Positions 11,401 to 22,365 of a stretch of DNA of 64,000 bases are shown piece after piece (position 1 is the stretch's first letter; the number at the start of each line of letters is the position of its first letter). The notes under the pieces are model-generated. The model did no database searches. It worked only from the letters and a program-made list of their open reading frames with translations, and was not told the DNA's origin. The position numbers were made by a program, and so were the translations under genes. The DNA is from Ilex aquifolium (lineage: Eukaryota > Streptophyta > Magnoliopsida > Aquifoliales > Aquifoliaceae). The stretch lies in NCBI GenBank assembly GCA_951799425.1, contig OX637405.1, forward strand, positions 24,503,371-24,567,370, read 5' to 3'.

Positions 11401-11531
11401 GTTGTTCCTATTGTTGTGAATGGGAATCCTCCCTTATGTGATTAGGTGATTCCTTCTGTTTGTAAGGGAATTCACCCTTATGTATCTTGCCTTTTTGTAT
11501 CTATAAAATCAATTTACCTTCCGAAAAAAAA
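8498..11531 (+). mobile_element. 5'-truncated L1-type LINE with perfect 15-bp target-site duplication
   Basis: The body lies between two identical 15-bp repeats GAAGTTGAAAAAACA (8483-8497 and 11532-11546) and ends in an A tract (about 11524-11531), the marks of target-primed reverse transcription. The 5' end is cut inside the linker between the endonuclease and reverse transcriptase of ORF2, so ORF1 and the endonuclease domain are absent. It lies in intron 1 of the CIP111-like pseudogene, opposite in orientation, with the target repeat ending about 31 bp from the exon 1 donor. The identical target repeats and unbroken frame indicate a recent insertion. It cannot move by itself without the endonuclease. 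Confidence 0.95.
8508..11330 (+). CDS. LINE ORF2 C-terminal part: reverse transcriptase and zf-RVT
   Basis: An unbroken frame runs from 8481, but its first codons are target-site DNA; the first ATG within the LINE is 8508-8510. In order (numbered from 8481): linker with coiled-coil character (1-90), reverse transcriptase with APGPDGF (188-194), DFRPISCCN (246-254), KVDIMKAFDSLDW (315-327, catalytic Asp 317), GLRQGDPLSPYLF (373-385) and FADDLL (422-427, catalytic Asp pair), a thumb region with YLGVPL, and a Cys/His zf-RVT block near 790-870 (CSLC...SHAHLFFEC). All catalytic aspartates are present. There is no RNase H domain and no endonuclease domain. Whether it is translated is unknown, since the natural promoter and start are missing. 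Confidence 0.9.
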   Translation: MLKSAFKAKSKEIGDLSSLVKDKKAALDHCQRRLDMNPLDSLTRQEEKTLLAEYAQAARNEESILKQKSRVLWLKEGDHNSSFFFKTMSSRRNRKRILSLQTSDGSTVEGEDAVGNEAINFYKNLLGKTRSTIPTQERKSFFESLDLGKLTDLQGSHLARDIESVEIKEVFFSFNDMKAPGPDGFNALFFKKAWPIIGDEITEAVKEFFKHGKLLRELNSTILALAPKVPNPTSMGDFRPISCCNLLYKAISKIMANRVKVILPQIISHNQTAFIPGRKIGDNIMLAQEFLRNYHKNDGAPRCAIKVDIMKAFDSLDWGFLLDALEAFNFPEKLRKWIHSCITSPSFSININGGLVGFFPSCRGLRQGDPLSPYLFVIAMEILNAIMQQQACSNPQFKFHWRCKKLKLIQLSFADDLLLLCKGCFHSVKILKEAFDLFQKISGLQANPSKSEIFMTAIPQDTRLQIIQLLGFSEGQLPVRYLGVPLVSSRLKATHCSPLIEKTVAKVKCWINKSLSFAGRLQLIQSVLSSIQIFWASNLFIPQQVLDSIGKILRSFLWKGADLKPTGAKIAWDDICKPKSEGGLGIKNLKDLNSALMCRYIWLLFIDYQSLWVKWIHSYHLKGGRKNIWEVKPPQTCSWNWLNLLKLRDTLRPHIYHVIGNGANTHLWFDNWHPRGPLQSICNANVVEDSGIPLNAKVSFIVDGNRWNWPSTNSPQLMDISLSMPNYLPSPLREDNIKWSPSPGSTFSSSSAWNIIRSPSPEVPWHHLIWYSQSIPRMSFILWLAIRSRLSTKDRIRSFSTDISLDCSLCNSSAESHAHLFFECSFSHSIWAQLLLLSGLQMQIMSWQGIINYASQHWKGNSMCTTLLKLSLAVSIYYIWLERNMRVHQGKSRDHSSLLNLIVHTIRDRAASLRFKPTNRNLRLAQAWQIPNSCLGYSLH

Positions 11532-11577
11532 GAAGTTGAAAAAACAGTGTGGTGAATTAAAGTGGTATTGAACTTAC

Positions 11578-11880
11578 GGATACGGTGGACCAGGGGCTGA
11601 TGGAAGAAGCGACCATAGAAGACTGAGAAAGCCAAATTTTGCAGCCTTTGGAGTCCACAACCTCACCAACATCCTCTGTGACTCTGCCAATCACTGCAGT
11701 TTTCCCAATAAGAGATGGGTATTTCAAGGAAGTTTCATCTAGAGCGGACAAGAGTTCTTCTTCACTGAATTCAACATCTGGGTTTGGCGTCAAATTTGAG
11801 GATGACGATGGTGAAGTCTGGTAAGAGTGTGAGAGCTTTGATGAAGCTGTCTTTGAGTGTTTCTTGGTTTTTGAAGGCAT
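11578..11880 (-). pseudogene. CIP111: Pseudogene exon 1 (CIP111 N-terminus)
   Basis: 101 codons starting MPSKTKKHSK, the usual start of plant CIP111, followed by a Ser-rich low-complexity stretch and then KYPSLIGKTAVIGRV and KIWLSQSSMVASSISP, which are conserved blocks of this region. The upstream ATG at 11905-11907 is in frame but adds nine residues that the family does not have, so I prefer the ATG at 11878-11880. The exon ends at codon TCC followed by donor GTAAGT (11572-11577). This exon has no lesion. The LINE target-site duplication begins only about 30 bp inside the intron. Confidence 0.85.
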
Positions 11881-12224
11881 TGAAACTAAGGAAATATAGA
11901 TACCCACAGGAGTAAGCTAAATTCTGTTTATGGGTTGGGTGTGAAGAGAGTGGAATTTAAACCCTTTTTCAGGCTTTTGGCAGAATGCTGCGTGGAAGAT
12001 GTACAGTAGACGATGGACAGTGGCTTGTAGCGAGCCTGTGACTGCGACTGCGACTGCGACTGAGAGAGATGAACTGCTAATGGTGGAAGGTGGTCCGACG
12101 GGATGACTAGCTAGTAGTGAGGTGGTCCTGAGACGCAGAAGTGGTGAGAGAGAAAGGGGCGGAGCCAAAAATATACCTGAGGGGCAAAATATAGAAAATA
12201 ATTCATTAGTTGATAAAAAAAATT
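11881..12224 (-). other. 5' flank of the CIP111-like pseudogene
   Basis: Sequence upstream of the pseudogene ATG, with a CGACTG-type short tandem repeat at about 12035-12062. It probably held the 5' untranslated region and promoter. I could not place a TATA box with confidence. An 83-codon open frame here (11917-12168, minus) is low-complexity and not recognised as a gene. Confidence 0.4.
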
Positions 12225-12676
12225 AGGCTTAATTGTCCTATAGGTCTCCAAACTGTGAGATTTGTCTCATTATTGTTCTCAATGTTTCAATTGCATCATT
12301 TTTATCCTTGAAATATTAAATATGTTTCTATACGATCTTTCAAGCAGACAACGTCCATATTGCTAATGATTTTTTATCATAAACTTGTTACTTAATAGTT
12401 AAATATGGACAAAAAATAATTTTGATAGCTCTTAAACAAAGTTTGGGTAGCTCTTGACAAAAAAATGTGTAATATGGATAACTTTTGACCAAAAGAAATG
12501 TGTAATTTAGGTAGTTCTTGACAAAAAATGTGTAATATGGATAGTCATTTTAAAACTTCCGTTAGGTGTGTTAGTTGAGTGTGACTGATAGGGGGTCTCA
12601 TTATAATATGTCATACCTGAGGGGGTCTGTGTGTTTTAGTGACAAAGTTTAAGGGGTGTGGATGTAATTTATCCTA
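12225..12676. mobile_element. Possible degenerate TIR element
   Basis: The edges read TTAGGCTTAATTGTCC at the left and, inverted, TTAGGATAAATTACATCC at the right, with further imperfect inverted similarity (blocks such as GACCCCCT and AAACTTTG). This resembles the element at 27591-28708. No clear target-site duplication was found and it codes for nothing. Edges are approximate. Confidence 0.4.
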
Positions 12677-13479
12677 ATTTTTTTAGTGTAAACAAATCCC
12701 AAAAATTTAAATCTCAACACACAAAATTTAAAACTATATTTTTTTTATCAAATACAAAATTTAAAACTTACCATATCTTTGTTGATATGGTGGAAGGAAA
12801 CTATTCTTACCCTTTAAATCTTATTTTCTACCCCATTTAACTCTTTTATTTTAAACTATTAAATTCACCCCATTTATACACGCTTCATTAATTGCTAAAG
12901 TAAGCCCAATTATAATCATTAGTTCAAAACTAAATCCATCCCATTTTATTTGAACTTACTATATTGACAATGATAAAAATTTTATTTCAATACACTATTT
13001 TGGAATGGAAACGTTTAAGAAACAAAATGAAAAACGAATACAAACTTAATAGTTTATTTTTAAAAATATTCTAAAATATTAGTCAAAATATCTCAAAACA
13101 CTTCGAAATACTCTAAATCACATTGAATCATTGAAATATAACTTCAATTACTATTTTGTTTTCGCCACTTTGAAAGATATATTTAGTAATTTAATTAGAT
13201 ATATATAAATGGGGTGAACTTAGTGATTAATAAGATGTATATAGATGGAGTGAACTTAATAATTTAAAATAAAAAAATTAAATAGAGTTGAGAAAAATAT
13301 TTATGAGGTGAAAATAGTCTTACTCTTCTGTTGATATCAAAGTCAAACCACCACCGACACAGGTATGACACCAGGGCGACAAGCAGCCACCACCACCAAT
13401 TCAATACCAACAAACTTCAGTTCCACCCCCAACACACCTTGATTTCTCTACCTCAAAGTTTTTGACAACCAACTAAAGT
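12677..13479. other. AT-rich non-coding stretch
   Basis: I see no gene or well-defined element. The last 150 bp is CA/CC-rich and precedes a CACTA-type end. Confidence 0.4.
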
Positions 13480-13818
13480 ATTGTCAGTAAAGTAGATTAT
13501 CAGCAACAAAAACTTAGTTGCTTAAAAATTCATTTGATTGTCACTAAAAAACATTCGTCGCTAAAAGAAATTATATTATGGTCATATTTTTTCTCTTTGG
13601 TAATGACATAATATTTGTCACTAAAAATCAAGATACATTTTTTGCGACCAACATATTTTCGATGTTGTCCTTGTAACATAAGAGATTATATTTTTGACCA
13701 ACATAAGAGATTTTTAGCGATCAAATTTTACTCATCCCCAAACAAAATTGTTTCTAAAGAGTGACATTTTATGATTACTATTATCCTTGTAACAAATCAA
13801 AATAAATTCATTGTAGTG
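13480..13818. mobile_element. CACTA (En/Spm-like) right-end fragment
   Basis: The right edge, read on the minus strand, is CACTACAATGAATTT, matching the CACTACAA start of plant CACTA elements. Inward lie repeated short motifs GTCACTAAAA and TTTGCGACC, typical of CACTA subterminal arrays. No left CACTA end or transposase was found, so this is a terminal fragment with an approximate left limit. Confidence 0.6.
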
Positions 13819-14996
13819 TTTCAATCATTAAAGATCATTATAAAATAAATAATCCATAAAACAAAACAAAAATAATTTCTAAAACATTCATTCAAAACAC
13901 ATAAAAAACATTCATACAAGAAGTCATACTAAAACATTCGTATATAATTTCATAACATAATCTCATACCAAAACATCCCATGTAAAAAACTAAACTGAAA
14001 AAACTAAATGCCACAATATGTAGATGTCACAAGAACTCCAACTATTTAGATCATAAAGGAAGAAATCGCATCACCAAAACCAATTCAAAGTAATCCATCA
14101 TTAATCTACATTAAAAACAACAAAAGTGCATTAGCAAAATTAAAAACTTATTTACTAGAATAAATAGTAAATTAAGCATATATTTAGAATTGAAAAATTA
14201 TTTACTATAATAAATAGTAAACTAAGCATATATTCACCCCATCAATATATTGCTTACTCGATTTTTTCCTAATTGTCATCCAACTTTTATCCATTTCAAT
14301 TAATGTACCCACAAAACCATAATTTTTTTAACTAATTAGATGGAGAGACACTAACTGAAATAAATGTATATCCATTCCCGAACTATCCAAAACTAGACAA
14401 CTCAAAAAATCATATCATCTAAAAAATATTTTCTAAATACGATGAAACTTTTAAATGGTTCTAACATTATATGCATGAAGAAATACATTATAGATATTAA
14501 CATATATGCTTCACTAAAAATATCTCGATTGTGCTATACGATTTAAACACAACTAAACTTTCAAAAATTTAAACATGTATTATGTTCAACACAATTTTCT
14601 CACAGTTAAATTTATCACATTGCACGAAATTTATAAATTTATCACATCTATCTCAAATAGCATGACATTGGAATTTATCGCATTTGGATCAAAATCATGA
14701 AATTGAAATTGAACTCATTTAACTTCCATGAAAATGAAATTATTTAACTTATCATAAATTAAAATCAATTAGGAGCTTTACTGATTAAAAAATTTATGAA
14801 ATAAAAATATAAATTAACATTTAATACGACAATTGTAAAATGACAAAGTGTTACCTGAAGGTCGCAAAAGAGGCAATGATTCACTTGAAAAAAGACAAAT
14901 AATCACCTCAAAATCACAAAAAAAATTGAAATGGGTTACGAAAAGCAAGTACAAATGACTCCACTCTTTTAATAATGCCAATTACAACTTTTATAG
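13819..14996. other. AT-rich non-coding stretch
   Basis: Contains only low-complexity AT-rich DNA and short local repeats (for example AAAACATTCAT variants near 13881-13945). No gene seen. Confidence 0.4.
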
Positions 14997-15163
14997 TTAC
15001 ATATGCTATTTTGACTTAAAAATTTGACCTAATTATGTGGCTTCAGTGAAACAATTAGATTAACGCCAAGTTTTAATGTTTAATAGGATCCACAGTCAAT
15101 TCAATGACTATAGTAAATTAGGTCAACAAATTAAGTTAATAAATTATGTCCCAATAGCATTGC
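14997..15163. mobile_element. Mutator-type MITE, diverged copy
   Basis: Left ATATGCTATTTTGACTTA and right CCCAATAGCATTGC are the terminal blocks of the family at 7279-7445 and 44305-44483. The interior blocks GACCTAATTATGTGGC, CAATTAGAT and AAGTTTTAAT are shared too. The target-site duplication is no longer clear, so edges are approximate. Confidence 0.6.
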
Positions 15164-16260
15164 TTTTTCGGAAAAACTAGAATAATGTACACAAAAACCC
15201 AACTTTTCTCAGCAAAGTGCAGAGGTCGAGCACAACCCGACAAGGAAACTCAATTTGATCCATACAAAACAAATGAATCCCCAAGTCAATCAAAATAAAG
15301 AACCCAAATTACAAAGTTTTTTCCAAACCCACATCACAAATAATCGTTGCCCAGAAACCATATTCAGCAATAAACCAAACAAAAAAAAAAAATTCAAATT
15401 TAGGAAATAAATTGAAACCCATTAAGCTGGGTGGATGGGGGGTTGTGTGTATGTGTGTGTGAGAGAGAGAAAGAGAGAGAGAGACAGAGAGAGACAGAGA
15501 GAGAGAGAGAAATAATGGGGTTTTGTAGAGAAGACGGAGGGGAGGGGAGTTTTGGGTTTAGGTTTGGGGTTTGTGTGCTTGTAGCAGATAGAAAGGAGGG
15601 AAAACAGAAGGTTAGGGTGGGGGAAAACAGAGACGGCTGAGGGAATGGGTTTGGGGGTTGACTAGATTTTGGGGGCGGGTGGTCTACGCAGAGAAGAGGG
15701 AGAGAGAGAGAGAAGCAAAAAAGAGGGAGGGGATGGCGCTGTGGCCGTGGCCGTGGCTTTGGCGCTATGGCTATGGCAATGTGGCTGAGGCAGTGTGTCG
15801 GTGTGGCTATGGCGGTGCTGGCTGTTTGACAATGAATTTAATGTAGGAGAGGTGAGTGAGGGGTAATGGAATTTTTTTTTTTTGGGGGGGAGGGGTGGAA
15901 TTCATTGGTAATAGCCTTTGGGTTTTTATTTTTTGGGTGTATCTTGGTAGCAAGATAAACGAAGCCCATGATTTAATTTGAGAGAGAGAGAGAGAGAGTG
16001 TGTGTGAGTGACAGTGCATGAATGTTGTAGGTTAGTGGGGTTAGGATTAGGGATTAGGGATTATACGTATATAATAATTATGTGAGTGTGTGCCTATGAG
16101 AGAGCGAGAGAGAGAGAGAGAGAGAAACCTTTTTCACTTTTAGGACCACTGGCACAGAAACCTTGGTTGCTGGGAAAAAAGATGGCGCCAGGGAAAAAAA
16201 GAGGTTTGAAGAAAAAGAAGGGAAAAAGGTGAGGGAAAGGGGAGAATAGAGGAGGCGGGA
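15164..16260. other. Microsatellite-rich non-coding stretch
   Basis: Holds GA/GT microsatellites at about 15447-15511, 15979-16010 and 16098-16126, plus G-rich purine tracts. Open frames here are simple-sequence artefacts. No gene recognised. Confidence 0.5.
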
Positions 16261-16696
16261 GAATTTTTTTTTTTTTTTTTTTTTGTGACTACAAATATTC
16301 GTCACTAAATTATATATTTTTGAAAAAATAAATTAAAAATTTTATTGGCGACCACAAATAAATGGCTGCAAAAAAAAAATTTATTTTTTAGCACGGAATT
16401 AATATTTTCGCTAAATAACACCTCTCTTAAGTCAGTCATCAAATGAGAAATTATTTGATTTGCGATGACTAAATTCATCGCCAAAAAATAAACTCCTATT
16501 GGCGCCAAAAATGGCCAATGGTGGGAATCTTTTTGCACCCACATTCGGTGACAAGTATAAATAATTGTCGTAAAAATTTTGTTTTATTACTTTCTGGCGA
16601 CGAAATGTAATATTTGTAATATAATGTCTTTTTTTGGCAACAATTTTGCTTAGTCATTGCAAAAAATCGTCGAGGTAAAACGTTTTTCTTGTAGTG
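16261..16696. mobile_element. CACTA (En/Spm-like) right end
   Basis: Ends, on the minus strand, with CACTACAAGAAAAACG, the canonical terminus of many plant CACTA transposons. Inward lie repeated motifs around GCGACGAAA, TCGTCGCTAAA-like and ATTGGCGACC, a typical subterminal array. The left limit is set by a T tract and is approximate. No matching left CACTA terminus or transposase was found. Confidence 0.75.
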
Positions 16697-18080
16697 TGAG
16701 TTTAATATTTAGTACCTTGATATGACTGTTTCATATGTGTTGTTTGATTTTTTGTTTAATGAAGTGTTCTAGGATCGGGGTTAGGGCATGGATGATTTCT
16801 GTAGATGTTTGTGATGCTGTACGATGATTTTATGGTTGAATAGAGTGCATAGTCTCGTTAATTGATTATATAATGAGAGAGGGAATGTAAAGTGGGATAG
16901 AGAGAGAGTGTGTGGAAGTGGTGAATCTGTGGCCTATCTTCTTCTTCTTCCTCTTCAGTATGTCCACCACCGCACACTGAATAAAGGCTAAAAATGCACC
17001 AAGTTTTTAACATAGCGGTGACGGTGCAGTGAGGGCAAGAAATTACTGTGGAAAAAGGGCGGAGTGAGGGAGAGGAGAGTGTAGGAGCTGGCAAAGAAGA
17101 AGGGAAGGGTACCTTTGTCTTTGTATGAAGATTCAATGGCATATCTGAATTTTTGTATTTACATTTTATTTTAACTTAATGCTAACTTAAAAATTAGACC
17201 GGTGTTTTATTTTTTGCTAATTTAGATTCATCATTTGGAACTTCTTTCTATTTTCTCCACACCCCTCATCCACCCTAACGACATTCAAAATTACTTATTA
17301 GTTTGTTCAATTTAATTTTCTTTATAAAAAAATTAGAAATAGTGGAAGCGCTCAATTGATTTTTTAGGAAAAATTAAGTTTAGAGTAGTTAGAAAAATGG
17401 TGAGGACATTACATAAATACCAAATGAGGGAATAAGTCAATTGGCCATGTCACAACTCAACGCGCTCGAGTTTCTTTTGATTATATTAATCAAAAGGTCA
17501 AAGAGTTAATCTTTGTTAAAGGCAAGACTTGATTTATTATGTTTTACATTTGTGCTTCTCTTTCGAATTTCTTTTTCCCCTTTTACACTATAGATGAATT
17601 GTTCCGCAATACAATAATTCTTTTGTCGTTGAAACAGTGCTCTACCGATGTACGTCAAAAAAGAATTGAATAAAAAAGCATTACTCGAATATAATTCAAT
17701 TTTGACTAAATAATTCGTTTGGGTTTTCAATGTCAAAGTAATGCTGTATGAAATGGATAGGAAATGCACATGGTGGAAGGCACTATTTAAGATAAAAAAA
17801 AATTCCCAACTAGAAAAATGAGAATACATTAGGAAATGTGAACCCACTTGAGCCTCAAATTACTTAAAATTTTCAAATCTCCCTATTCTATGGTTCTTTT
17901 GTTGTTTTTATATTTAAAATGACCATAGGCCAAATAAGTTTTGAAAAATTTGGGTGAAGTCTTTTAAAAACCAAGACCCCAGAAAATTTTTAGAAACATT
18001 ACCGATAATGTTACACCCTAATTCCCGGGTGCCACTTAATCACTAATTAAACTGTGGATTACCCTTGATACCGTTGCTAT
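16697..18080. other. Non-coding stretch ahead of a gypsy LTR
   Basis: No gene recognised. A 113-codon minus frame at 17506-17847 and a 94-codon minus frame at 16858-17142 show no family I know. The last part (about 17990-18080) is probably a stub of the internal region of the adjacent gypsy element. Confidence 0.4.
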
Positions 18081-18092
18081 GCTCCGATACCA
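18081..18092 (-). other. LTR-retrotransposon primer-binding site
   Basis: On the minus strand this is TGGTATCGGAGC, one base from the initiator-tRNA-Met complement TGGTATCAGAGC. It lies three bases beyond the LTR edge at 18096. It fixes the flanking LTR as a 5' LTR read on the minus strand. Confidence 0.8.
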
Positions 18093-19510
18093 CACTGTGA
18101 CACCCCTAAATCCGGGGTCCTTTCTCAACGAAATCCGGACAGAGTCTCATTTGTATATGAAGCTCCACCCAACGCACAACCTATGCATATAATACCACTA
18201 CGACCTTACCAAGGTCCAACTTCAATAGCCAAGCATTATACACCTTGAATATCAACTCATTACCATTATCATACAACATACGTTCATTTCCAAAAGAATA
18301 TATGTCCATAAGGTCCCAATTACATGCCTTTAATACGAAATAATATACAAGGTTTTGTTTTAACAAAATATACAAGGCAAAAGTAAATGAAACGGGACTA
18401 AACAACTCTAAATGAAAGCCACATTCCGGCTTCGTCCTCAAAGTGGGCCCAAGTGAGGGCCGTCAGCAGAAGCACGTCCTGTACATGAAATATATCTCCA
18501 TAAATGGTGAGCCAACACTCAATAGGGTATCTCCTATAGAGATTACCTCCCAATCCATATGTATATGAAATGTCATACAATCTTAAACCTTTCCAAGTAT
18601 TCTATTCACATATATAAACATGAACAACACTACTAATCCATGCCATGCCATGAAGTGTAAACTCATGCATGCAATGCCAACACCGAGCCCCATCTTGGGC
18701 TTCCACAACACATGCAATGCCATATGTATGAATCTGGAAATTCTAAGCCCCCGTTATTAATGTTAAACATCCAATGATCATTTAATTAATTTCGTATCTT
18801 TTTGGGATGACGATTTATGGTCTTTCACCAACGGGACACCACACCGTTAATGGATCTTCAGGACATCCCACTTGTGGCTCTGTTTTCGATGTCATGTTTT
18901 TATGGGCTCATTACACCAATGAAAAGCGCGTAACTGACATTGCCAAGTTTTGCACCCGAGGGAGAATCTAGCTCTTCTTACTAAACCCGACACATTTATT
19001 TATGCAATTTCGGTGCGACTCAACCAGACCTAAGTCCAACCTTCCCGAGCCCACCCGTCAACTCACCTAAGTGGTGATTGACCCAAACCCAAACCTAGGC
19101 ACACACACACTCACACTCATGTCAGTGCCCACGAATGTAGTGCAACTCATGCATATGCAAATGTAATGTACAATTGAAATTTTATTTCATTGTAATGTTA
19201 ATTATGTCATGAAAGCATATAATAACATTTCATAAACATTACCAAGTATGCTATATATGATGATTATCCAAATAACATACTTGCATTTACCAAAGCATTT
19301 ATCAAAACACTTAGGGGGCATAAAATGTAAACACATATCATACCTAAATAAGCCATTTCATCAAACCCAGCATCTTACTACCGATAGGTTGTGCCTCTCC
19401 TACCGGTATGTTCACATTTTCATAACCAAATCTAATTCAAGCTAGGATTCGGGTTTAAAATACTCATACACTCATTATCAACACCCTAGATACACTAGGT
19501 GTGAGCTAAC

Positions 19511-21149
19511 ATGTGAGATTATATCTCTATAGTTCTACCTATTTTATATAGCTGAAAGAAATCATATAATAAATGCAGCGGAATTCAAAAAAATAATTTG
19601 ATTGCCCATTCCAAGAACTATTCATGTTTAATACAAACCGAGAAACCTTAGATATATGGAGAAGATTAAGAGTTATCTCTTGAAGTGTGCTTTTAACAAT
19701 CTTCAAGATTTCTCAAAAACTTTGAATCTTCAAATTTGAATTTGATCTTTACCCGAAGCCTCGCAATTGTTTGGCTTCTATCGGTATCCACACGAATTGA
19801 CAAACTTGAAGGAACTACCGCAACTTTTGATGACATAGTAGAAAGAGAGAATGAAGGTAGATTTTTCTTATACTAGCAAAAGAGAGTTGTTATGTCATAT
19901 ATTCACCTCCTATATATAAAAATATTTATAGAGCCTTGGAAGACTGTAATCTTAATTTGGTTCTAGTGGTAATTATCTCATAATTACATATAACCCCTTT
20001 ATTAACCATTAGTTGTAATAAAGTCCATAATTAACTTTTAATTAAGTTTTCACCCTAATTAACTCTTAATTGGTTTTCTCTTCTTTATCCTTTAGTTTCC
20101 AATCAATTCTATTGTGTGTGACCCTATAGGTTTAAACATACACAGTTCTTGTAGGCATTCAATACTAACTATAAGTATTAGCTTGAATTAGAACTCTTCT
20201 AATTCTCCCTTTATGAAGAACAATTAATTTATATTTATTTCATTCTTTGGGCTTCTACTAATCATGAGTGACTTCTAGTAGCATATCACGATCCGCCTCT
20301 GAATAGCACGAAGTAGATAAAGAACTCATTTAGTCTATAGTTGCCATGTAATTCAATCCTTCTATTATTATCAAACCCCTAACTCAATCTTATGTGTTCG
20401 ATCTTAGGACTATGACTCTTAATGATCAATTAAAAAATCTTTTTTTAATTGTCATTCTGCCTTGGCCAAGGACTCCTTGAATCATATTCCAGAAGATCAG
20501 ATAAGACATTCTCGCTTTAATTACTAAGGGTGATAGATTCTATGTTCTACACTCATAAGTCTCTATGCATGTCCAACTATATCCAACAATAAATATCCAA
20601 GTTACATAGTTTGTATATGTATATGTTGTATAGTTAAAGCATAAAAGTTCATGCACAAGACAATCATTGTGTCTCAAGTCTAAGGATTATTTGCATAACT
20701 ATAACTTTAGGATTTAACATTGACAAGTATGTAAAACTCCATATGAAAAATCCTACGCTAGTCAATGATCACGTTTAGTGTAATTGTTCTCTAACAAATA
20801 CCCACACACCTATTTCAGTGTCCTTACACTAGTGACTTGGATAAGTCACCTCATATTAAATATGAGTAAACATAGTGTATGCCAGTCTATTTGGATTACA
20901 TAGTGTCCACATAGTAGTCCTATGACTAAGAATATTTAAGAGTTAAGTACTAAGAAGTATAGGTCTCCCTTTCTCAACTCTTTGAGAAACCATCTTCTTA
21001 ACTTATACTCTATGGACTATATCATGTATATTAAAATGAAATAAAACATAAACATGATAAATAAACTTGCCCTTTTATTTAATTAAGTAATGAATGTTGC
21101 TAGTACAACCCCAAAACATCATCTATATGATTGGTTTTAGAGCATACTA
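19511..21149 (-). mobile_element. Probable solo LTR nested in the gypsy LTR
   Basis: About 1.64 kb flanked by 5-bp direct repeats CTAAC (19506-19510 and 21150-21154). The minus-strand start TAGTATGCTCTAAAACC closely resembles a known copia LTR opening. There is no internal coding region, so it is a solo LTR formed by recombination between two LTRs. The terminal bases are not a clean TG...CA, so the edges could be off by a few bases. Confidence 0.6.
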
Positions 21150-21338
21150 CTAACCATAGTAACCCTAGGTTGAAAGTAAACATAGATAGGAGGAAACTCT
21201 ACCTCTTATGCGTGAATAAGGAAGAGAAATCTTTAGGAATGCCCAAAACAAGCCTCTACAAGCCCCCCTTAAGCTATAGGCCCAACCCTTGATTTCTGAA
21301 ATTTGGGAAAAATGGGCAAAATTAGCGGTGTGCGTAGT

Positions 21339-21858
21339 TAGGGGTGTCAACTGTGTTGGGTTAAATAGTTACGTATTGGGTTAAATGGGTGACGGGTGAA
21401 AAACAAGTAAACCCGTACACTACTCGTTTAATAAACGGGTAAAAAACCTCAACACAAACACAAACCATTTAATAAATGGGCAACACGACATGACTCGTTT
21501 AACCCATTTAGTTTTAAACAAGTCGTGTTGGATAGGGTCAGGTAGGGTTAACACGTTAACCACCCACCACCTGCACCTGTTTAACCTTTTTAGTTCGTCA
21601 ATACCAAAAGAAAATATGTTTTCGTCATGTGCTTGAAGCCTTTAACTAGCCAAAAGATAATAGAAAAGTTGAATCTACACAAAATCTACATACAATACAT
21701 ACACAAAATCTAAATACAATACATACAAAAAATCTAAGGAGGGAGAAAGAGAACCCTAAATTTGTGGTTGAAATTGAAGGAGAGAGACCGAAAGTTTTTG
21801 ATACTCGCCAAAGAGAGTGAGAGATTCAGTCGGTGAGGATGGGTTTCACTTCAAGCTG

Positions 21859-21906
<48 letters not shown>

Positions 21907-22248
21907 AAGGAGGCTGGACATGGAGGCGGGAGGTAGGAGGCGGACAAACCTCATTCGAGTTAAAAAGTGTTAGGGTTTGGAAAAGGGTTTTTTTTTTTGG
22001 TGGCTTATATATTTGTGTGGTGTACTATGGGTTTCTCTAAATTTTTTTTTGAATAATTATTATATTAATTTTATTTAGACGGATAATAAATGAGTTGACA
22101 TATCTCACCCGAACATGACCCGTTTATTAAACGAGTCTAGCAGGTCCACCTGTTTACCACCCGAACCCAATAAGGCTTTAGCTAAACCCGTTAACTCCAT
22201 GTTGATTCGTGTCGGTTAATCGTGTCGTGTTGAATTTTGATAGGCCTA
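21339..22248. mobile_element. hAT non-autonomous element, 910 bp
   Basis: Ends TAGGGGTGTCAACTGTG and, inverted, TAGGCCTATCAAAATTC, the TAGGG.TGTCAA terminus of a plant hAT group. Flanks TGCGTAGT and CGTGTAGC are an 8-bp duplication with three transitions. Subterminal repeats of ACCCGTTTA/TAAACGGGT and CGTGTCG occur at both ends. It contains an AG microsatellite and no transposase. Confidence 0.7.
21864..21905. repeat. AG microsatellite, about 21 units
   Basis: A pure AG dinucleotide run within the hAT element. Confidence 0.9.
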
Positions 22249-22365
22249 CGTGTAGCCCTCGTCGAGTGGAGTGACTTTCGATCTTGGTGTTTGATGATCC
22301 GACGGTTGGATCTTGCAAGATTTGAAGAAGAAGAAGAAGAAGGGGAAGAGTTGAAGAATGGTGAG

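Larger units (their letters stand above)
2215..11880 (-). pseudogene. CIP111: CIP111-like AAA ATPase, 5' half, degenerate non-processed pseudogene
   Basis: CIP111 (calmodulin-interacting protein 111) is a CDC48/SPAF-like AAA ATPase with an N-terminal region followed by two ATPase modules. Three exons of the N-terminal region can be joined here on the minus strand: 11578-11880, 6918-7076 and about 2215-3064. All junctions are in phase 0 with GT and AG ends. The frame is broken by stops TAA at 7044-7046, TAG at 2758-2760 and TAA at 2363-2365, and by frameshifts near 2970-2976 and near 2636-2642. Similarity to the family continues on both sides of every lesion, which argues for decay rather than mis-assignment. 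Intron 1 (7077-11577) contains a LINE and intron 2 (3065-6917) two TIR elements. The exons for the ATPase modules are not in the window. Retained introns mean a duplicated or inactivated gene, not a retrocopy. Confidence 0.85.

Noticed and set aside
11917-12168. 83-codon minus-strand frame upstream of pseudogene exon 1
   Set aside because: Low-complexity Ser/Leu/Val-Ala text in a probable untranslated region; no homology recognised.
15431-16305. Several open frames rich in Arg/Glu or Ser/Leu
   Set aside because: They are translations of GA/CT microsatellites.
16858-17142. 94-codon minus frame starting MPLNLHTKTK with a possible donor GTACCC
   Set aside because: Could be a short first exon, but the rest is low-complexity and no second exon or family was found.
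17506-17847. 113-codon minus frame, thought at first to be a plastid gene fragment
   Set aside because: I could not match it to any plastid or nuclear family by eye; AT-rich chance frame is as likely.
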